Source of the DNA: Nicotiana tabacum
Lineage: Eukaryota; Streptophyta; Magnoliopsida; Solanales; Solanaceae
Reading direction: 5' to 3'
DNA: 64,000 nucleotides
Assembly: GCF_000715075.1 (NCBI RefSeq)
Contig: NC_134096.1
Location: forward strand, 67,895,026 to 67,959,025
The position numbers were made by a program, and so were the translations under genes. Under the pieces are notes generated by a model. That model had not been told where the DNA came from. It saw only the letters and a program-made list of their open reading frames with translations, and ran no database searches. This document shows, in pieces, positions 58,800 through 64,000 of this stretch (position 1 is its first letter; every line of letters begins with the position of its first letter).

Positions 58800-59110
58800 C
58801 TGCTGCCTACTGATGCAATCACACCTGCGAAAATTGGCTCACAGGTGCGAGCTCGCAGTTGCGAGGAGTGAAGCACAAAAGCGGCCAGGCGTTGGGGTGG
58901 ATAGTAGTTGCAGGTGCAAAACTTTTTCCGCACATGCGTGAGCATGCGCGATGAGGGCTTCGCAGAAGCGCACCAGCAGGTGCGGAGATGTTGAGCGCAG
59001 GTGCGGAGATGTTGAGCGCATGCACGGAGTGGGGGAAGCCAAGTGGTTTCCTCAGAAGTAGGAAAGGCACCGCAAAAGTGGATGCGCAGGTGCAAGCGCA
59101 GGCTCCGCTG
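58800..59110 (+). repeat. GC-rich repeats (gcgcaggtgcggagatgttga)
   Basis: GCGGAGATGTTGAGCGCAGG occurs twice in tandem (24-bp period, 58981-59030), among many GCGCAGGTGCG-like fragments. Overlapping frames on three registers are artefacts. Confidence 0.75.
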
Positions 59111-60170
59111 GTGCGGAAATGCCTAGGTAGTGTTCAAAAATGAGTGTTCCGGGATTTTTCTCATTTTTGACATTTCAAGCGCAATTTTGGGCAATATTTC
59201 GAGAGAAATCACGGGAAATCTTGAGGTAAGTCACTTGTGATCATTGTTAGTCAATAATATTGGATTATCATTGAGTATTTCGACTAGATTACATGTTTTT
59301 GAATTGAAAATAGAGGATTTTGGGCCTAGGGATTGTAAAATAAGAATTTGAGATTTAGAGGTCGAGTTGATGTCGGAATTTGATAAAATTTGTATGGTTG
59401 GACTCGTGGTTGAATGGACATTCATATTTTGTAACTTTTGTTAGGTTCCGAGATGTGGGTCCCACGGGTGATTTTTGAGTTAAATTTCGGATTTTGTTGG
59501 AAAATTAGTATTTTCATATGGAATTAATTCCAATAATTTGTATTGACTAAATCGAATTAATTAAGACTAGATACGAGACTTTCAGAGACCAATTCGCGAG
59601 GCAAGGACATAGCGGAGTAAGAAATTACACGGTTTGAGGTAAGTAATACTTCTAAACTTGGTTCTGAGGGTATGAATCCCTGAATTTCGTATTGTATGAA
59701 TTGTTTGGAGGTGACGCGTATGCTAGGTGACGGGAGTGTGAGCGTGCATCATAAAAATTGTGACGTAATTGATTCAGTGGAGTTTCATAATTAAATAAAT
59801 ATCAATATCCGCATATCCTCCATGTGTTAGAGAAATTGAGCTAAGACTCATATTAAAGATCATGTTTAGGCTACACGCCGATATATTTTGGGACACACAT
59901 GGGTCGTATTGTTGTTGAATTATTTGTTTAAAATTACAAATTTTGAACTCAGTCACATCTATCACTTGCATATCATATCTTAGTCTCTGTTGTCATTCAT
60001 TGATACTTCATATCATTATGTCGGGTTGATTTTTTATGTCATTGAGAGCTCGAGAGACTGGAGATTCTGAGTGATAGTTATGTTTATTTATTTATGCCTG
60101 GATCTGGCTATTATAGCGCTTGGGCTGAAGGAGCCCCTCCAGAGTCTGCACCCCCCACAGTGAGCGCAGT

Positions 60171-60221
<51 letters not shown>
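60171..60221 (+). repeat. (TA)n microsatellite
   Basis: About 25 TA units. Confidence 0.95.
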
Positions 60222-60222
<1 letters not shown>

Positions 60223-60224
60223 TT

Positions 60225-60350
60225 CCTAGGCATGGATCTTGCCTGAAACATTTATATTGAGGGATGGATCTTCCCTGGGCATGGATCTTTCCCGAAGCAT
60301 TTATATTGAGGGATGGATTTTCCCTGGACATGGATCTTGTCCATATCATT
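60225..60350 (+). repeat. About 50-bp tandem repeat (catggatcttgcctg...)
   Basis: Three units of the type GGCATGGATCTT-CC-GAA-CATTTATATTGAGGGATGGA; further GGATGGATCTTCCCTGGG copies appear near 60443. Confidence 0.75.
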
Positions 60351-61402
60351 TACATTTGGGGAATAAATTACCCCAGGGCTGGATTGGCCTTATACAGTAT
60401 TAAGTGACTGGCTGTCAGTTGATGGATATACATATATATTTGGGATGGATCTTCCCTGGGTTGGATTGGCCATATACAGTACTGAGTGATTGAGTATCTT
60501 TAGATTGTGAGTACACAGAGTTTTTACTAAGGTACATCACATACATTATGTACATTGGCATGTTGATACATAGATGTCAAACTCCTCATATTGTTCAGAA
60601 TAGATCTATTTTATTTGTACTAAGAGTCATTGTTGAACTTGAAAGCATGCCTACATTTATGTATTATTATTTCTATACTGGACTGTACTTGCTGAGCACG
60701 TCACTACTTTCAACCCAAAGGTTAGTCTTGTTACTTATTGAGTTGATTGTACTCATATTACACTCTGCACCTCGTGTGCAGATCGAAGTACTCTCGGATA
60801 CGGCGGTGTCACGACCCAAAATCCCGTCACACGCGTCGTGATGGCACTTAGTTTCTAAGACTAGGTAAGCCGATTTTATAACAATTCAAGCTATTTTTTT
60901 TTTACCAACTACGGAAATAATTACAAATATAACAACCTCCCAAGACTGGTAATACTGAGTCACGAACTCTAACTGAATACATGAAATTATCTCAAGGATC
61001 GAATACTCAATACTGTTTGAATAATAAATAACATTACAATAAAAGGGAAAGACTCCAAGAAACTGCGACGACCAAGCAGCTCTACCTTGAATCCTTGCGA
61101 TCCCACTCTAACTCTGTTCAAGTCCAATATCTTCAATACCCGGCTCTGCACAAAAATGTGTAGAAGTGTAGTCGGTACCCAGTAAGTATCAAGACTAACC
61201 TCAGTGGAGTAGAGACGAGGTACAGTCAAGACACTCACTAGTCTAATAACCTGTGCAAAATAGTATACAAAATAATAGGAAACAAATAACAATAAAGGCA
61301 ACACAAATCAACCAGTGATATTCCCGGCATGGCAACAAGAACACTATTAATATTGCTCAAGAATTAATAAATACAAGTACACCCAATTAAATCAAGTTAT
61401 TC

Positions 61403-61560
61403 AAATAAATATCTTTCACATATAATTCTTCCAAATAACTCTCTTTCAAATATAATTTCCTCAAATAAATATCTTTCAAATATAATTTCCTCAAATAAAT
61501 ATCTTTCAAATATAATTTCCTCAAATAAATATCTTTCACATACAATTCCTTAAATATTAC
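61403..61560 (+). repeat. 30-bp tandem repeat, five copies
   Basis: Units of AAATAAATATCTTTCAAATA plus TAATTTCCTC, 30-bp period. Confidence 0.9.
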
Positions 61561-61639
61561 TTTTGAATAAAAATCCTTCCAAATAATATTTTGAATATAA
61601 TACTTTCAATTAAAAGTTACCATGCGACACCTCATTTCA

Positions 61640-61900
61640 TAATCATAAAAATACGGGTCTCAGCCCTTTTCATATTTTCACGGCACTTCGTGCATATAAT
61701 TAAATCATCATATTTTTCCTGCACCTTGTGCCCATTTTTCATATCACATTTGCACGGACAGTTCACGTGCCAATAATAAAACCTTCATATTTACCCGGGC
61801 ACTTCGTGCCCACATTTCATATCTCAACTGCCCGGATAATTCACGTGTCAATATCATCATTATTTACTCACGGCACCTCGTGCCCACATTTCTTTTCATA
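61640..61900 (+). repeat. GGGCACTTCGTGCCC-containing tandem repeats
   Basis: CGGCACTTCGTGC, GCACCTTGTGCCC, GGGCACTTCGTGCCC and GGCACCTCGTGCCC recur at intervals, alternating with GGACAGTTCACGTGCCA. Each is an inverted repeat able to form a short hairpin. Confidence 0.75.
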
Positions 61901-62069
61901 ATCCGCATGGCAATAGCCACATGCTCCCAATTTCAATATAAATCAGACTATTATCAATTTACCAACAACAAGACAAATTGCACAAGGTATAAAAATAAAC
62001 ACAAGAAAAATCACAACATCACATAAAGTCACTAATGCAACCACTCCACATCATCATATATCATCCCTC

Positions 62070-62340
62070 AGAATAGCTACCCTTATCTCTCTTATAGCCA
62101 CCCTTATCACTTCTATAATAGCCTCCCTTATCCCTCTGCCCTGACAATATCAATAGCCACTCTTATCGCTCTTATAACCACCCTTATCTGTCCTATATCC
62201 ACCCTTATCTGTCCTATAGCCACCCTTATCGCTCCGCCCAGAAAATATCCCAACACACATAACAACAGTGAAATGCCACCCTTATACCCACATAATATCA
62301 ACAGTGAAATGTCACCCTTATATCCACAAAATAATAACTC
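62070..62340 (+). repeat. gccacccttatc tandem repeats
   Basis: About ten units of the type TAGCCACCCTTATCxCTCCTA with a period of roughly 21-25 bp, then two diverged longer copies (GTGAAATGxCACCCTTATA). Confidence 0.85.
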
Positions 62341-63559
62341 AACAATTTACACAGAATATTATCACGGTAACATAACAAAAATTAATTCATAACACAATTT
62401 GCATAATGGCCACAACCAATTCTAAAGATATAACAAATCAATTAATTTCATAACAAATAGCCGAAGGCTCCACACAATGTGTATCAGACCTAAAAAACAA
62501 TCAACAGAGATAGAAATTACTCAGCATAGGGCAACGCCTTCATTAATCCAAATTCTCAATAATTATATAAACACCTCTTCTTAAGCTCAGTTAATTTATT
62601 ATTTGCAAAGAAAAAATCCATAATGAAATTAAATTCCAAGAAATATCAAACCATCAAACTCACGGATTTCACATAAATATACAAGTAACATTCACATCAA
62701 ATCGTCATATAAAAATAAATTCAATAAATATGAATTGAGGTATGGCAAATAGATGATTAAATAAATGCCAACAATTATCCAATTTACTACACAATATGCA
62801 CAAGACTTTAACTCGGTAAATTTTTCACATATAAGCCCGAGTACGTACTCGTCACCTCGCGTACACGGCTTTTCACATTTCACAAATGGCACATAAGACT
62901 CGATGCCTAAGGGGTAATTCCCCACTCAAGGTTAGGCAAGATATTTACCTTTTTGAACTTAGGCCGATATTCCAAAATAGCTTTCTCACGTGAATTGAAC
63001 TCCGGACGGCTCCAATCTTTCTTGAGCCTTCCTTACCTTACTACGAGGTTCCAGAAATCTTAGAAACTTCAATCTATTTAGAAACATAACAAAAGTGAAC
63101 CATAATTAGGAAGGTTTTCATGGTTTCAGCTCATTTGAGCGTTTTATCAAACACTAGGTGTGCAAATTTGGTTACAAGATTCTTCTACAAGATTTCCTTC
63201 ATTCCACGACTCAATATTCATTTATTTGATCTCAACAATCTTCCCACAAACCTTATTGGTACAAGCATATATACATAATACTCTTACACCCAAGAATCAT
63301 ACTCCCAATCACCAATCTTTTACCCCAAACTCGAAATTTGAAGACTAGGGGTTGAATCTTACCTCTTAGATGGAGATCTTATGATTAGCTTCCTTGATTC
63401 TTGAAGATTGGATGATTAGAATGTTAGGTTCCCTCCTTCTCTCTCTAAAATGCTCTTACCTCTCTCTAAAACCCTCATAAAAGCACCCCAAAATAAGCCC
63501 CAAAGGCTATTTATTAAAACAGGGTTGGGTTATGAAAATAGAAAAATTAACCTTCCGAA

Positions 63560-63745
63560 ATCAGGTCCACGGTCGCATAATGGACCGCAGAATGGGTATG
63601 CGGGCCGCACAATGGTCGCAAAAATTGGTGCCCAGAATTGGGCTGTTCTGGTCCATTCTGCGACCAGTTTGCGGTCGCAAAAGCAGTTTTGCAATCGCAT
63701 AACTATTCTGCAATCGCAAAATTGGTCGCAGAATCGCATTTTACC
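63560..63745 (-). repeat. GC-rich ggtcgcagaatgg repeats
   Basis: Scrambled copies of GGTCGCA(G/A)AATGG and TGCGATCGC-like motifs form the GC-rich cassette of LTR D, just beside the segment shared with the solo LTR at 52181. Confidence 0.7.
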
Positions 63746-64000
63746 AGCCTTTGGCAATTTGGTCATAACTTCTTGTAGATATGTCCAAATGATAAACGGT
63801 TTAAAGCGTTAGAAACTAGACTCAAAGATATTTCATTTGATAGGTAATATGCTATATAACACTTTGTATCATGAGAGTTATGCTCATTTGAAGTTAAGTC
63901 TTGTGTAAACTCACTTGAAACTTTAGCCTATTATGAAATTTTCAACTTTTACATTCGATGCCGAAACCTATCGAATCAAGTCCGATTGAACTCAAATTTT

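Larger units (their letters stand above)
58120..60806 (+). mobile_element. Partial LTR C (TGTAACAACCC family), plus orientation
   Basis: Starts TGTAACAACCCGACCGGTCG, close to the LTR at 1894, and continues to 60806, where another LTR-like terminus (TGTCACGACCC) begins. Its own 3' end is not seen. It contains the shared core block (58550-58605), a GC-rich cassette (58800-59110), and several repeats. Confidence 0.75.
60807..64000 (-). mobile_element. LTR D, minus orientation, running off the window
   Basis: Plus strand starts TGTCACGACCCAAAATCCC. The segment is more than 3.19 kb and ends inside the shared core block (AAATTTGAGTTCAATCGGAC in reverse). Its part 63060-63830 is homologous in reverse to 52400-53190 of the solo LTR at 52181, whereas its core and ends resemble the TGTCACGACCC LTRs, so it looks chimeric. 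No coding frame. Confidence 0.75.

Noticed and set aside
58708..59095. Several overlapping frames on both strands
   Set aside because: GC-rich repeat cassette in an LTR; none resembles a protein.
62070..62340. Possible CRISPR-like array
   Set aside because: Short-period tandem repeat without spacers in an LTR of a plant genome.

Overview
This is nuclear plant DNA, almost certainly from Solanaceae and most likely Nicotiana or a close relative. The evidence is spliced plant genes with GT-AG introns, a TOM20 protein of the solanaceous type, a Stowaway-like MITE, and long LTRs beginning TGTCACGACC or TGTAACGACC, which are typical of solanaceous Ty3/gypsy elements. The genus is inferred from recalled family features; no search was run.

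Two protein-coding genes look intact, and they are convergent neighbours. The first is a six-exon TOM20 mitochondrial outer-membrane import receptor on the + strand (6056-9444, 202 aa). The second is a three-exon nodulin-like/NFD4-type major facilitator transporter on the - strand (12928-10004, 594 aa). One intact RNA gene is present, a tRNA-Ser(UGA) at 44588-44669. Nearly everything else is transposable-element sequence, much of it nested.

Layout. 1-4706: the end of a degenerate Ty3/gypsy element and its 2.8-kb 3' LTR, inserted into an RTE-type LINE (4707-5312, -). 5313-13143: the two genes with their flanks. 13144-15325: a MITE, an hAT-like GC-rich end and a long AT/CTTAAG palindromic tract. 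15326-32073: a 5'-truncated L1 LINE with a 14-bp target duplication, holding a solo LTR. Its 3' half, together with the LTR junction, is duplicated about 10.7 kb to the left, where the complete internal region of a chromovirus (gag-PR-RT-RH-INT-chromodomain, -) is still present. 32111-43768: a Tat-lineage gypsy element (-) with a large gag-to-RNase H deletion and a large opposite-strand extra ORF, which is interrupted by two solo LTRs of one family in opposite orientations. 43769-49088: the tRNA gene, a pyrimidine microsatellite and an AT-rich, possibly MULE-like block. 49089-58119: a second Tat element (+), split between protease and RT by a 3.97-kb solo LTR and cut off in RNase H by another LTR (58120-60806). 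60807-64000: an LTR on the - strand that runs off the window.

Insertions can be ordered by which element interrupts which. At five sites the target coding sequence reads on after the insertion is removed, or matching target duplications are visible. I saw no sign of an undescribed defence or metabolic system. The most unusual material is the duplicated LINE/LTR junction, the interrupted opposite-strand ORF of the Tat element, and shared modules (a conserved core, a hypervariable GC-rich cassette and a hairpin) recurring in otherwise different LTRs.
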